A stretch of DNA of 54,231 nucleotides from Vibrio anguillarum (lineage in GTDB: Bacteria; Pseudomonadota; Gammaproteobacteria; Enterobacterales; Vibrionaceae): NCBI RefSeq assembly GCF_001989995.2, contig NZ_JAHGUP010000052.1, positions 1 through 54,231 of the forward strand. Direction: 5' to 3'. Below are positions 33,945 to 42,677 of the stretch, piece after piece. The notes beneath the pieces were generated by a model. It saw only the letters and a list, made by a program, of their open reading frames with translations, was not told the origin of the DNA and searched no databases. How positions within the stretch are numbered: position 1 is the first letter of the stretch; each line of letters starts with the position of its first letter. The position numbers and the translations under genes were made by a program.

Positions 33945-33951
33945 CTATACT
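33945..33951 (+). promoter_or_regulatory. Sigma-S type -10 element of sdsR
   Basis: CTATACT is the preferred -10 of RpoS promoters (KCTAYACTTAA) and is the -10 used by sdsR in enterobacteria. The start should be at G33956 or G33957. Confidence 0.7.
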
Positions 33952-33956
33952 TACAG

Positions 33957-34049
33957 GGAAGCATAAGTACGACTATTTTAATGATTAGCGTAGGCTCAAA
34001 TGAGCCATTCCCCTAGGCCCAAAAACGGAAAAGTTTTGGGCCTTTTTTT
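33957..34049 (+). ncRNA. sdsR: SdsR (RyeB) small RNA
   Basis: About 93 nt. The 3' half follows the E. coli SdsR pattern: TTAGCG near 33985, hairpin GGCTCA/TGAGCC (33993-34006), then ATTCCCCT in the single-stranded part (ATTTCCCT in E. coli), and a terminator hairpin AGGCCCAAAA / TTTTGGGCCT with seven T (34015-34049). A sigma-S -10 lies at the right distance. The gene follows rsmF, the E. coli neighbourhood. SdsR is an Hfq-dependent stationary-phase sRNA repressing porins and mutS in enterics. The 5' part is diverged. Identity comes from motif recall; an Rfam scan is the decisive test. Confidence 0.78.
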
Positions 34050-34092
34050 ATCGTCAAGGAAAATAAATTGCAACAGGAGGTGGACGCCTCAG

Positions 34093-34926
34093 CTATACAA
34101 GATGAATTCCATCTTCCCCAATGGTAATTTTTCCCTGCTTGTACAAACCACCAATACTCTTCTTAAAGGTTCCCTTACTGGTACGGAACATCGAAAAAAT
34201 AGCTTCTGGTGTCGATTTATCACTTAATGGAAGAAAACCACCCTTTTTCTCAAGTAACTCTATGATCTTAGTGCTTAGCTCATCCATTTTTGCTACGCCA
34301 ATTTTTTGCAGAACTAGGTCAATTTTTCCATCTTCACGGATATTTTTGATATAGCCTTTTAAGGTCTTACCAATAAACAACTTACCAAACACATCTGATG
34401 GGAAAATCATCCCCCAGTGCTCACCATTGATGATGGCCTTGTATCCGAGTTCTGAGTGTTCTGCAATTAATAGATCAACTTGCTGATTCTGCGTATAGTT
34501 TGCAGGGGTTTTGTCCAGCCACTTGTTGAATTTAGTTGTGCCTACGATGCGGCCGGAAGCCTTATCAGTGTAGACATACACTAAAATCATTTGTCCTTCT
34601 TTAAAACGAGCACGCTGTTCGCTGTAAGGCACCAATAAATCTTTACCCTTCAGACCCCAATCAACAAAAACACCAGTGCTATTCACACCCTGAACTTTCA
34701 TCAATCCCCACTCGCCTACTTTTGCAATCGGTTTTTCAGTCGTCGCGGCAAGTTGATTGTCTGAATCGAAATACAAAAATACGTCTATTTTCTGCCCCAA
34801 TTCAACCCCATCTGGGGTAAATCGTTTAGGCAGTAAAGTGGTTCCAAAATCTTCAGCATCCAAAAATACGCCGAAATCAGCAATCTTCACGACTTCTAAA
34901 CTGTTTATTTGACCAACGTTAATCAT
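34093..34926 (-). CDS. cvfB: S1-domain RNA-binding protein CvfB/YitL
   Basis: The product is 277 aa. Three S1-like OB folds lie in tandem (about residues 1-65, 66-130 and 140-210), with a winged-helix C-terminal domain (about 225-277, SKGTFKKSIGGLYKQGKI). It matches the CvfB family, first described as a virulence-related RNA-binding protein in Staphylococcus. Its RNA targets in Vibrio are not known. It is convergent with sdsR, whose terminator ends 44 bp from the cvfB stop. Confidence 0.92.
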   Translation of the reverse strand: MINVGQINSLEVVKIADFGVFLDAEDFGTTLLPKRFTPDGVELGQKIDVFLYFDSDNQLAATTEKPIAKVGEWGLMKVQGVNSTGVFVDWGLKGKDLLVPYSEQRARFKEGQMILVYVYTDKASGRIVGTTKFNKWLDKTPANYTQNQQVDLLIAEHSELGYKAIINGEHWGMIFPSDVFGKLFIGKTLKGYIKNIREDGKIDLVLQKIGVAKMDELSTKIIELLEKKGGFLPLSDKSTPEAIFSMFRTSKGTFKKSIGGLYKQGKITIGEDGIHLV

Positions 34927-35024
34927 TTACTATGTCTCACCTCAATTTTGCAGAGATTATACGTGATCTCTGTTATCCTTTCCTGCATTCAAGGGAAAAA
35001 TAAGCATTTTTTCAGGAGCTTTCT

Positions 35025-36377
35025 TTGGTTAATGTCGATAAGCAAGATACCATCACGCTTAAAATTTCACATGCCATGTCTCAGAGCAAAGAACTTGATC
35101 TAGACATTTACCTATTCATTCCCGGTGATTTAGGTCTAACACCCGAAATACTTCCTGAATCTGACTTTTACTATAGCTTCATCCACCAAGAGCGTGCGTA
35201 TTACAGTGATAAAACGTTACTGCCCTTAGTGCACAGCCGACTTGCACAGCGAGGCCATCTCTCTTCTACTCAGTATCGAGTCAGTTTGAGTTTATTTGCT
35301 TATCAGTATGTTATCGCTCTAGATAAAGCTGTAGTACAACTCAATACGACGAGTGACACCGTCACATCAGATGAAGTTGATAGTGTCATTGAACTCTCTT
35401 TAGATATTTTGAAAAAATTGCGCCGCAGCATTCCTTATGAAGAGAGCTTAAAACGCTATTACGCCAATATTGATAACTATTTATCTTGGTATACTGAGCA
35501 AAAGTTTCTTTCCCTAGTCGCACACATGAACCGCGATGGTGAATATAAAACCATCAAAGAGCGTCTAATTACACTGGTTGAAAAAGAACAGGCACATCGT
35601 AAACTTAACAATTACAACTCGGCAAAGGCAGGGGAAGACATCACTCGGCTGAGTAACAAGATGCGCCTACTACGCCGTTTAATCGAGCATCCCATTGTGC
35701 TTAATGAACACGTCACCTCTTTAGGTAATAACATGAAGCGTGCCGTAAAAGGCATCGCGACTGGGCTTGTAATGCTGTTTGTCACCGTCATCGCCATTAC
35801 AGCTCGCGACTATTGGGGGGAAATCACCGCCTCTTTTATCATCGCTATGTCGTTTGTTTATGCATTACGCGAGATCTTTAAAGATGACTTACGCGATATG
35901 CTGTGGCGCTGGATCCGTAAAGGAAAACCTAAATGGAAGCGTCGTTACATAGACCCAACGACCGGAAAATCTGTAGGTTACAAAATTGAATGGCTTGATT
36001 ATACCAACCTGAGTAAATTACCAGACAGAATCAAAACAATTCGAAAGAAACGCATTGTTCAAAGGGAGGAACAGGTACTTCACTATCGCTCAGAAACGGC
36101 CATGTCAACCTCACGCTTCATGAGTGGCTATGAGGAAACACGCGAAACTTTACACATTGATCTACGCCCGATTACCCGTTTGATGGACAAAGGCTCTAAT
36201 CGCATTTATCAGTTAAGTGGTGGTCAAGTGAGTCGAGAAACCGTAGAAAAACGGCACTTGCTCAACTTGATTATCAAAGAAGATAACCATAAAGAAGAGC
36301 CCCGCTACTACCGTTGGAAAATTGTTTTAAATAGAAATAAGATTGTCGACATTGAACCGATAGAATTAATCGAGTAG
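35025..36377 (+). CDS. Membrane protein of unknown function (450 aa)
   Basis: Begins at a TTG with AGGAG 6 nt upstream; no ATG near it has a ribosome binding site. The long N-terminal soluble part (residues 1-235) is mostly helical and charged. Two membrane segments lie near 240-260 and 268-285 (GIATGLVMLFVTVIAI; ITASFIIAMSFVYAL), followed by a basic loop (RKGKPKWKRR) and a C-terminal soluble domain. The positive-inside rule places both ends in the cytoplasm. I know it only as a conserved hypothetical of Vibrio type. It contains a perfect matS site (35353), so its DNA also serves the Ter macrodomain. Divergent from cvfB. Confidence 0.85.
   Translation: MVNVDKQDTITLKISHAMSQSKELDLDIYLFIPGDLGLTPEILPESDFYYSFIHQERAYYSDKTLLPLVHSRLAQRGHLSSTQYRVSLSLFAYQYVIALDKAVVQLNTTSDTVTSDEVDSVIELSLDILKKLRRSIPYEESLKRYYANIDNYLSWYTEQKFLSLVAHMNRDGEYKTIKERLITLVEKEQAHRKLNNYNSAKAGEDITRLSNKMRLLRRLIEHPIVLNEHVTSLGNNMKRAVKGIATGLVMLFVTVIAITARDYWGEITASFIIAMSFVYALREIFKDDLRDMLWRWIRKGKPKWKRRYIDPTTGKSVGYKIEWLDYTNLSKLPDRIKTIRKKRIVQREEQVLHYRSETAMSTSRFMSGYEETRETLHIDLRPITRLMDKGSNRIYQLSGGQVSRETVEKRHLLNLIIKEDNHKEEPRYYRWKIVLNRNKIVDIEPIELIE
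35353..35365. other. matS site (perfect)
   Basis: GTGACACCGTCAC fits GTGACRNYGTCAC at all 13 positions. MatP encoded at 2613-3062 should bind here. In E. coli such sites occur only in the Ter macrodomain. Confidence 0.88.
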
Positions 36378-36391
36378 TCTCTAATTCAGCC

Positions 36392-36871
36392 TTATTTACC
36401 AATACGCTTTAACGATAAAGTAAGATGAAACTCCGCCATAGGCTCGTCACCATGCAACGAAGGACAGGTTGCAATGATCTTTACTGTCTGATTGACTCGC
36501 TCTCCGGTCGCGATAGTTTCATCAAGCATACTGTCTATTAGGTGGCCATCATGGCAATGAAAATGAACATCCGCCTCCGGCCTTTTTAAAAACTCCGCAC
36601 TAACCGCTTTAAACGCCAACGATACTTTGGAGCCACGCTGTTGTGCTTTATGCATTGCCATAAAACCGCCCGCTACGTCTGCACCAACGGCTAACACACC
36701 AAAATACATACTATTTAAATGATTTTTATTGCGACGTTTAAGTGGAATTCGAATTTCTACAGAGTGTTCGTTTAGCACTAAAATCTTTGGCCTGCAGGAC
36801 CAAATCAGTGGCACTTTTAAAAAACCAAACAGATTTAAGTAAAGATTCGCTTTTGTTAATGGGGAGAGCAT
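36392..36871 (-). CDS. DUF4442 hot-dog fold protein (possible thioesterase)
   Basis: 159 aa from the ATG at 36871 (LSPLTKANLYLNLFG follows); the frame continues to a TTG at 36889. The pattern NHLNSMYFGVLAVGADVAGGF and the hot-dog length match DUF4442, relatives of acyl-CoA thioesterases. The usual active-site acid or amide could be Asn or Asp in NHLNSMYFG. Substrate unknown. It is convergent with the unknown membrane protein gene across 14 bp and lies downstream of the PEP-synthase-like gene on the same strand. Confidence 0.8.
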   Translation of the reverse strand: MLSPLTKANLYLNLFGFLKVPLIWSCRPKILVLNEHSVEIRIPLKRRNKNHLNSMYFGVLAVGADVAGGFMAMHKAQQRGSKVSLAFKAVSAEFLKRPEADVHFHCHDGHLIDSMLDETIATGERVNQTVKIIATCPSLHGDEPMAEFHLTLSLKRIGK

Positions 36872-36990
36872 GAGGCTTGACCTTTTCAATATAGTTGTCG
36901 GACCAGTTCAAGGTATACGCCGCGAAATGTCAATAAGTTGTTACAGAAAGTTAGGGTTGAGCGCAGCTATTCTGCGCTCAAATCAGATCA

Positions 36991-37881
36991 TTACATTTTT
37001 ACCACAACATCAGCCTGAACACTTTCAGCTAAGTGCTCCTGTAGCTTTGGATAGCTTGCGAGTGCTTGGGTAACGACCAAAATCGGCTTATTCGCATGAC
37101 GTGCCGCTTTTGATGCTAAATCGAGCAGCGTGATGACCGCCTCACTCTCTGGATTAAACAAATGGGAAAGTTCGGGATTCTCTTTATCAATGCCTAAGGT
37201 GTATTGTGTTAAGTTATCGATGTTGATGACCACACCATCAAAATAGTGCATCAAACGCTCTGCCAACAATGCCGCTGATGGAACATCGCAAGAATAAAGC
37301 ACTTTCAAACCATCTAAACTCCGAGGTAAAGACTGCTCTGCCAGTCGGTCAATGATCGTCGCCGCATCACTTAATGTTCGAACAAATGGCACCACAATTT
37401 CGATGTTCAATCCTTGCTTGCGCAATGCCTTGATCACAGCGCATTCATAACTAAACGCTTTTGCATACTGGTTGGAAGAAAAACGCGATACACCACGCAC
37501 TCCCATCGCTGGGTTAATTTCATCCGTTTCAACACTTCCACCGATCAACGCTTTATAAGTGTAACTATCTGCATCACTCAAACAGACACGAATCGTAGTG
37601 TGATTTTTTTGAACCGCTGCCACGACTCTATCAACAATGGTTGACGTAAAATGCTCCGCCACCGCTTTGTCATCAAGAATGGATTGCAAAGAGCCTTGCT
37701 CAAGTTCAGTTAGATTCGCAAAATGTTGCTCAATCGAAGGATGATAAAACAACGAATCTAAAATAATGTCGGACAGCGATACATACAAATGCTGGGCATT
37801 TCCACTTGATTCAATTGCCGCTGGAAGGGCATCACCTAAGATCAACTGAGGGTGGATCGTATCATGTTGTGCCAAACTCAT
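36991..37881 (-). CDS. Stand-alone PEP-synthase C-terminal domain, probable pseudoenzyme
   Basis: The product is 296 aa and aligns over its whole length with the PEP-binding TIM-barrel domain of PpsA: RVCLSDADSYTYKALIGG (98-115), NPAMGVRGVSRF (123-134), IVVPFVRTL (162-170), GLKVLYSCDVPSAALLAE (191-208), FDGVVINIDNLTQYTLGID (214-232). Arg129 and Arg133 are kept. The catalytic Cys of PpsA (CGQGPSDH) is replaced by VVTQALASYP (269-278). The metal-binding Glu of CEIPSN is Asp199, and the Asp of SNDMTQ is Asn223. The ATP-grasp and phospho-His domains are absent. It can hardly make PEP; PEP sensing or a scaffold role is inferred. It is divergent from the DAHP synthase gene, which uses PEP. Confidence 0.85.
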   Translation of the reverse strand: MSLAQHDTIHPQLILGDALPAAIESSGNAQHLYVSLSDIILDSLFYHPSIEQHFANLTELEQGSLQSILDDKAVAEHFTSTIVDRVVAAVQKNHTTIRVCLSDADSYTYKALIGGSVETDEINPAMGVRGVSRFSSNQYAKAFSYECAVIKALRKQGLNIEIVVPFVRTLSDAATIIDRLAEQSLPRSLDGLKVLYSCDVPSAALLAERLMHYFDGVVINIDNLTQYTLGIDKENPELSHLFNPESEAVITLLDLASKAARHANKPILVVTQALASYPKLQEHLAESVQADVVVKM

Positions 37882-38087
37882 TCATTACTCCCTACATTTT
37901 TAATTATCTTGCTCAGGAAAATACCCATAGCCGAGTATTAATTCAAGTAAAAGTAAATATTTATGGCGAATTTATGAATAAAATTTCACCTTACGGATGA
38001 TAAGCAATAAGTTTTCCGTTTTGGAGTTTATTCCTATTGCCAATTCCGTTATCTTTACCGCTTCGCAATAAGAGTACAGGCTTTACC

Positions 38088-39149
38088 ATGCCATTAAAAA
38101 CAGATGAATTAAGAACTCAAGCCTTGGGCCCAATGCCGACTCCGGCAGAGCTTGGAAATGCGCATCCGATCACAGACGACGTAGCAGAGCGCATCGCAAA
38201 CTCACGCCGTCAAATTGAAAATATTCTGACTGGTCACGATGATCGCTTGTTAGTCATTGTCGGTCCGTGTTCGGTACACGACACTGAAGCAGCAATGGAT
38301 TACGCTCAACGTTTGAGTGCGATCCAAGACCAATATAAAAATGAACTGTTTATCGTCATGCGTACCTATTTCGAGAAACCACGCACCGTTGTGGGCTGGA
38401 AAGGTTTGATTACGGATCCCAATCTGGATGGTTCATATGCACTGGAAACAGGGCTCAATAAAGCACGGAAATTATTATTAGATATCAACAAGCTAGGCCT
38501 TGCTACTGCGACTGAATTTTTAGACATGATTACCGGGCAATACATCGCAGATCTCATCACGTGGGGAGCTATTGGTGCGCGTACTACGGAATCTCAGATA
38601 CACCGAGAAATGGCGTCTGCACTGTCGTGCCCTGTCGGTTTTAAAAATGGCACGAATGGCAACATCAAAATTGCTATTGATGCCATTCGAGCGGCCCAAG
38701 CATCGCATTATTTTTACTCACCGGATAAAAATGGCCGTATGACCGTTTATCGTACCAGTGGTAACCCCTTTGGCCATGTTATTTTACGCGGTGGTGATAC
38801 AGGGACAAACTATGACGCTGACTCCGTATCTGCAGCCTGCGAGCAACTGATCGAATTCGGCTTAGCCCCGCGCCTCATCGTAGATTTTAGCCACGCGAAT
38901 TGCCAAAAGCAGCATAGAAAACAGATAGATGTAACGGCCGACATCTGCACACAAATACGTACAGGTAAGGATTTCGTTGCTGGTATTATGGCTGAAAGCT
39001 TCATTATCGAAGGTAACCAGCCAATGCATGACTTAAAGAACCTCACCTATGGTCAATCGATTACCGATCCATGCTTAGGATGGGATGACACAGCAACTAT
39101 GCTGGATATGCTGGCACAAGCGATCACTGACCGCCGTAACTTAAAGTAA
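38088..39149 (+). CDS. aroH: 3-deoxy-7-phosphoheptulonate (DAHP) synthase, AroH-like
   Basis: 353 aa from the ATG at 38088 (PLKTDELRTQALG follows); an in-frame TTG at 38037 lies in the leader. It condenses PEP with erythrose 4-phosphate, the first step of the shikimate pathway. Type I-alpha motifs: GPCSVHD, EKPRTVVGWKGL, GARTTESQIHRE, GFKNGT, DFSHANCQKQHR. It is clearly closest to E. coli AroH (Trp-sensitive) by TATEFLDM(I/V)TGQ and SYALETG. No clear TrpR or TyrR box is seen upstream. A PpsA-like gene is divergent from it, recalling the ppsA-ppsR-aroH cluster of E. coli, here without ppsR. Confidence 0.93.
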   Translation: MPLKTDELRTQALGPMPTPAELGNAHPITDDVAERIANSRRQIENILTGHDDRLLVIVGPCSVHDTEAAMDYAQRLSAIQDQYKNELFIVMRTYFEKPRTVVGWKGLITDPNLDGSYALETGLNKARKLLLDINKLGLATATEFLDMITGQYIADLITWGAIGARTTESQIHREMASALSCPVGFKNGTNGNIKIAIDAIRAAQASHYFYSPDKNGRMTVYRTSGNPFGHVILRGGDTGTNYDADSVSAACEQLIEFGLAPRLIVDFSHANCQKQHRKQIDVTADICTQIRTGKDFVAGIMAESFIIEGNQPMHDLKNLTYGQSITDPCLGWDDTATMLDMLAQAITDRRNLK

Positions 39150-39176
39150 ATACTAAGCAATAGATAAGGAAACACC

Positions 39177-39659
39177 ATGCCTTCTTTTGATATCGTTTCA
39201 GAAGTCGATACTGTTGAACTTCGTAATGCTGTCGATAATGCAAACCGAGAGCTTTCTACTCGTTTTGATTTTCGTAATGTAGAAGCTGGATTTGAACTCA
39301 AAGATGAAGTTGTAAAACTGTCTGCAGAAGATGATTTTCAATTGGGTCAAATGATGGATATTTTACGTGGCAACCTCGCGAAACGAGGTGTTGATGCCAA
39401 AGCGATGGAAGCGAAAGATTCCGTACATTCCGGCAAGCGCTGGTTTAAAGATGTCCAATTTAAACAAGGACTGGACTCGTTAACCTCCAAGAAAGTGGTA
39501 AAAGCCATTAAGGATGCCAAGCTCAAAGTCCAAGCATCCATTCAAGGTGAAAAAGTAAGAGTAACGGGTAAAAAGAGGGATGATTTACAATCAGTGATCG
39601 CTCTAATGCGTGAATCGGATATGGGCCAGCCATTCCAGTATGACAATTTCCGAGACTAA
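39177..39659 (+). CDS. yajQ: YajQ family nucleotide-binding protein
   Basis: The product is 160 aa, the family length. Two ferredoxin-like domains: [21 protein letters not shown] at the start and [31 protein letters not shown] at the end. YajQ binds RNA or nucleotides; a Xanthomonas member binds c-di-GMP. It lies 27 bp after aroH and probably shares its transcript. The downstream hairpin is shared with the convergent GGDEF gene. Confidence 0.95.
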   Translation: MPSFDIVSEVDTVELRNAVDNANRELSTRFDFRNVEAGFELKDEVVKLSAEDDFQLGQMMDILRGNLAKRGVDAKAMEAKDSVHSGKRWFKDVQFKQGLDSLTSKKVVKAIKDAKLKVQASIQGEKVRVTGKKRDDLQSVIALMRESDMGQPFQYDNFRD

Positions 39660-39680
39660 CAGCACCACGAATAAAATATC

Positions 39681-39706
39681 AAAGCCACCTCATTAGGTGG
39701 CTTTTC
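39681..39706. terminator. Bidirectional terminator of yajQ and the TPR-GGDEF gene
   Basis: AAAGCCACCT / AGGTGGCTTT with a 4-nt loop. A T-run follows on the plus strand. Confidence 0.8.
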
Positions 39707-39708
39707 AA

Positions 39709-41664
39709 TCACTGATAACTGTCATTTACAATGAATCGATTCCTTCCTTCTGACTTCGCTTGGTATAACGCTTGGTCTGCACTCTCCATTGCACTCTGCC
39801 ACGACAACGCCAACTTAGACACCGACTTCTCAGCAATTGCTCCAATGGAAACAGTTACAGGAACCCGCTGCCCTGCCCAGTAAAATGATGTTTGTTCGAC
39901 TTGAGCACGAATTCTCTCCAAGACTTCTTTAATATGAGCTTCTGGTGCACTAATGATCATCACAAACTCTTCACCTCCCCACCTCATAAGTAGATCTTCA
40001 GGTCGAAGCTGCTGTTTCAGAATGGTAGATAATTCCCTTAACACTTCATCCCCCGCTTCATGACCATACTGATCATTTATTTTTTTGAAATAGTCGACAT
40101 CAATTATGGCTAATAAATGTGGTTTATTATTAGTTGTTTCTTCCTGATAAGAAAACCAAGTATCAAGATATCTTCGGTTATACAAATCCGTGAGTGGGTC
40201 ATGTGTAGATTCAACTTCTAACTTTGCATGATCCTGCTGTAAAGTTGAGTGTTTGATTTTAAATTTTTTATACTTCCGATAACTAATTAAAGATAAAAAG
40301 CTAATAATAATAAATAACAAAAAATACAACCATTCCCTAAATTCCTGAGCTTGTATCTGCAGCTTCTGTATATCGTTCTTAGCACTTAATAGCAATAATT
40401 CTTGTTCGTCGAGTTTTCTGTCAAATTGATTTTTTAGACTCAATGCCTCTTTTTCTCTAGACTGAAGGATAAGTTTTTTTTCTAATGTTGCCATTTTCTT
40501 ATATTCAAACAATGCTTCATCATACCGACCTTTTTGTTCATAAATTCTTGAAATAATATCAGTAGCATATATTATCCTTGGCACATTATTGTGATCTGTA
40601 TAAATTCCTACCGCTTCTTTGGCGCTCAAGATAGCCAATTCTAACTGAGTTTTTGCAAGGTAGACTTCCGCTAAACTCTCTTGACAGTATGCGGTAAATA
40701 AGGGATTAGACTCTTCCCTAGCAAGAGATAAACATCGAATCATAATATCTAAGGCATCTTCTGTCTCACCTTGATTTAATAAATTATCGGCTAAGTTAAC
40801 CATAGTCTAAAACTGCAACTGTTTAGAACCTGTTTTCATCGCTCTATCAAAAGCAAGTTCAACATTGCGCTGCTGAGATTCTTCACGTCCTAGCGCTGTA
40901 TCTATCACACTGGCATTAGTATATAAAATAGCTTCGGTGAGTGAGTTAGAGAAATTATTATTCTGGTATACTTTCAAAGATCTCTTACTATATATATCAG
41001 CGTTTTTCCAATCCTCCGTATGAATATACACAGTCGATATATTGTTTAGAATTATGCACATTTGTATAGCATATTTATTCCTATCAAATAATTGATAAGC
41101 AATTTGATAATATTTTAAGGCTTTCTTTAAATTGGTTTGATCAAATGAAATATTACCCAATAAATTATAAACTCGCCCTTTCAACCCATTATATCCAATA
41201 CGCTCAACCATCTCTAGAACATCATTGAGTAAGGATTCAGATTGAATTAATTGTTGTGATGAATATAATTCCTGTGCTTCATAAAAATAAGCCTCCGCAA
41301 TAATCCAGTCTATATTGTATTGACGACCAATAGCCAATGCTTCCTCAGTAACTAGAGGAGTAATTCCCGCAAATTGTATTAAATTATTTTGTGAAAATAT
41401 ATAGAGAGCTTTTGCCTGAGGTGACCACCACTGTCGCCAATCCGTAAAAGAGTTTTTGATAACTTCAGGACGCTCAAAAGAATCATAATATAAATTGAGA
41501 AATGAGGCATCGCTTTTATTAATATTACAGCTCAAATAATCATCTGCACAGAACTCAGCTTCTTGCAGCTTTGAGTGACATTGTAACGACATAAAAATAG
41601 AAACCAAACTCACAATGCTAACCACAAGGAAGGATTTGAACGAACGTGGCATCGATTTATACAT
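39709..41664 (-). pseudogene. TPR-GGDEF diguanylate cyclase gene interrupted by an in-frame amber codon
   Basis: Two frames (41664-40807 and 40803-39709) are in the same register, separated only by TAG at 40809-40807. Restored, the product would be 651 aa. Part 1: signal or membrane anchor (about 9-27) and TPR-type helices (about 60-285). Part 2: further TPR helices, a coiled coil, a membrane segment (WLYFLLFIIISFLSLI), and a GGDEF domain with substrate loop DVDYFKKINDQYGHEAGDE, active site RWGGEEF, and RPED five residues before it as inhibitory site. The cyclase domain is therefore intact but cut from its periplasmic sensor. The second part has no ribosome binding site at its first ATG (40803). 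Strain-specific inactivation is likeliest; sequencing error or suppression are alternatives. Confidence 0.85.
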
Positions 41665-41756
41665 AGTACATAAGCTCTTCAGTTTTGAGTCATCTTCGTT
41701 TTATCAGGCTCGGTCTGCAACATAATCCGATAAAACAATAACCTATGGCACTATTT

Positions 41757-42677
41757 TTACAACATTAAGTCTTTCCCCACAAGCAAAGCGTACTCTGCTC
41801 TGTTTCTAGGTAACAAAATACATATTCTTTTGCGATCAGACTTTGCTTGCTCAAGCTTTTCTGCAAGTTGCGCGGCATTCTTAAAACTTTCCCTTTCAGC
41901 ATCACGGCGAACAAGATCAATCAATTCAAAAGGAGAATGTTGTTCATAAAAAACCACCTCTGCCCTTTGCATGTAACGCAGCGCTTTAATCGGCAACATT
42001 TCAACATCATCGCCACAGCTTATCCATGTACATTGTGCTGATTCTTCTATAGGTACTAAGAGAGCTTGTTGGTATAAACGCTCTAATTCTTCACGGCTTA
42101 CTGCATTTTCTGTTTTGGAATCACTTAAAAAGGCTTCCCAAAACTTTCTTCTAGCACTGACAGAATTGAGTGATTGTTTAATTGAATTTCTCTTGGAGGC
42201 AGCGAAATCAGCAAGCAACGAGAGATTTTGCGGAAGAACCGCTTCCAATGTTTCTCGGATATTTCTCACCAACACTGGTGATGCACCACCACTGGATATT
42301 GCGATCTGAATTCGCCCACGGTTGACCATCGATGGCGTGATAAAATCACAGTATGGTTGATCATCGACAACATTGACCAAAACACCTGTCTTTCTTGCAT
42401 CTTTATGCACTTGGTGGTTAAGCGACGGATTATCCGTTGTGGCCCATACCTGCCAGTATTCTTTCGTTAATAGTTCTGATGAATAAAAGTTTTGAACCCA
42501 TTGGCAACGATTCTGCTCTACCAGTTCCAAAAGATAACGTTCAATCTTAGGTGATACGACGGTGACTTGAGCCCCAGCTCGAATCAATGCTTCTACTTTT
42601 CGACAGGCGACTTCGCCCCCACCCACAACCAGCACTGGTTTGCCCAATAAATTCAAAAACAGAGGAAAATACTGCAT
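41757..42677 (-). CDS. cysG: Siroheme synthase N-terminal enzyme with truncated methyltransferase remnant
   Basis: The product is 306 aa (E. coli CysG 457). Residues 1-115 form the NAD-dependent precorrin-2 dehydrogenase (VLVVGGGEVACRKVEALIRAGA, ATTDNPSLN). About 116-210 form the dimerisation/ferrochelatase part (FITPSMVNRGRIQIAISSGGASPVL). Residues about 215-306 still resemble the start of the SUMT methyltransferase (LPIKALRYMQRAEVVFYEQH, LVRRDAER), but the GGDPFIFGRG SAM site and everything after are missing. Precorrin-2 must come from a separate uroporphyrinogen methyltransferase. It gives siroheme for sulfite and nitrite reductases. Confidence 0.9.
   Translation of the reverse strand: MQYFPLFLNLLGKPVLVVGGGEVACRKVEALIRAGAQVTVVSPKIERYLLELVEQNRCQWVQNFYSSELLTKEYWQVWATTDNPSLNHQVHKDARKTGVLVNVVDDQPYCDFITPSMVNRGRIQIAISSGGASPVLVRNIRETLEAVLPQNLSLLADFAASKRNSIKQSLNSVSARRKFWEAFLSDSKTENAVSREELERLYQQALLVPIEESAQCTWISCGDDVEMLPIKALRYMQRAEVVFYEQHSPFELIDLVRRDAERESFKNAAQLAEKLEQAKSDRKRICILLPRNRAEYALLVGKDLML

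Noticed and set aside
37974..38000. Leader peptide MNKISPYG before aroH as an attenuator
   Set aside because: It has no Trp codons, a single Tyr and no following terminator/antiterminator pair.
39709..40803. Independent gene for the GGDEF half
   Set aside because: Its first ATG lacks a ribosome binding site and begins in the middle of a TPR array that continues from the upstream half in the same frame.
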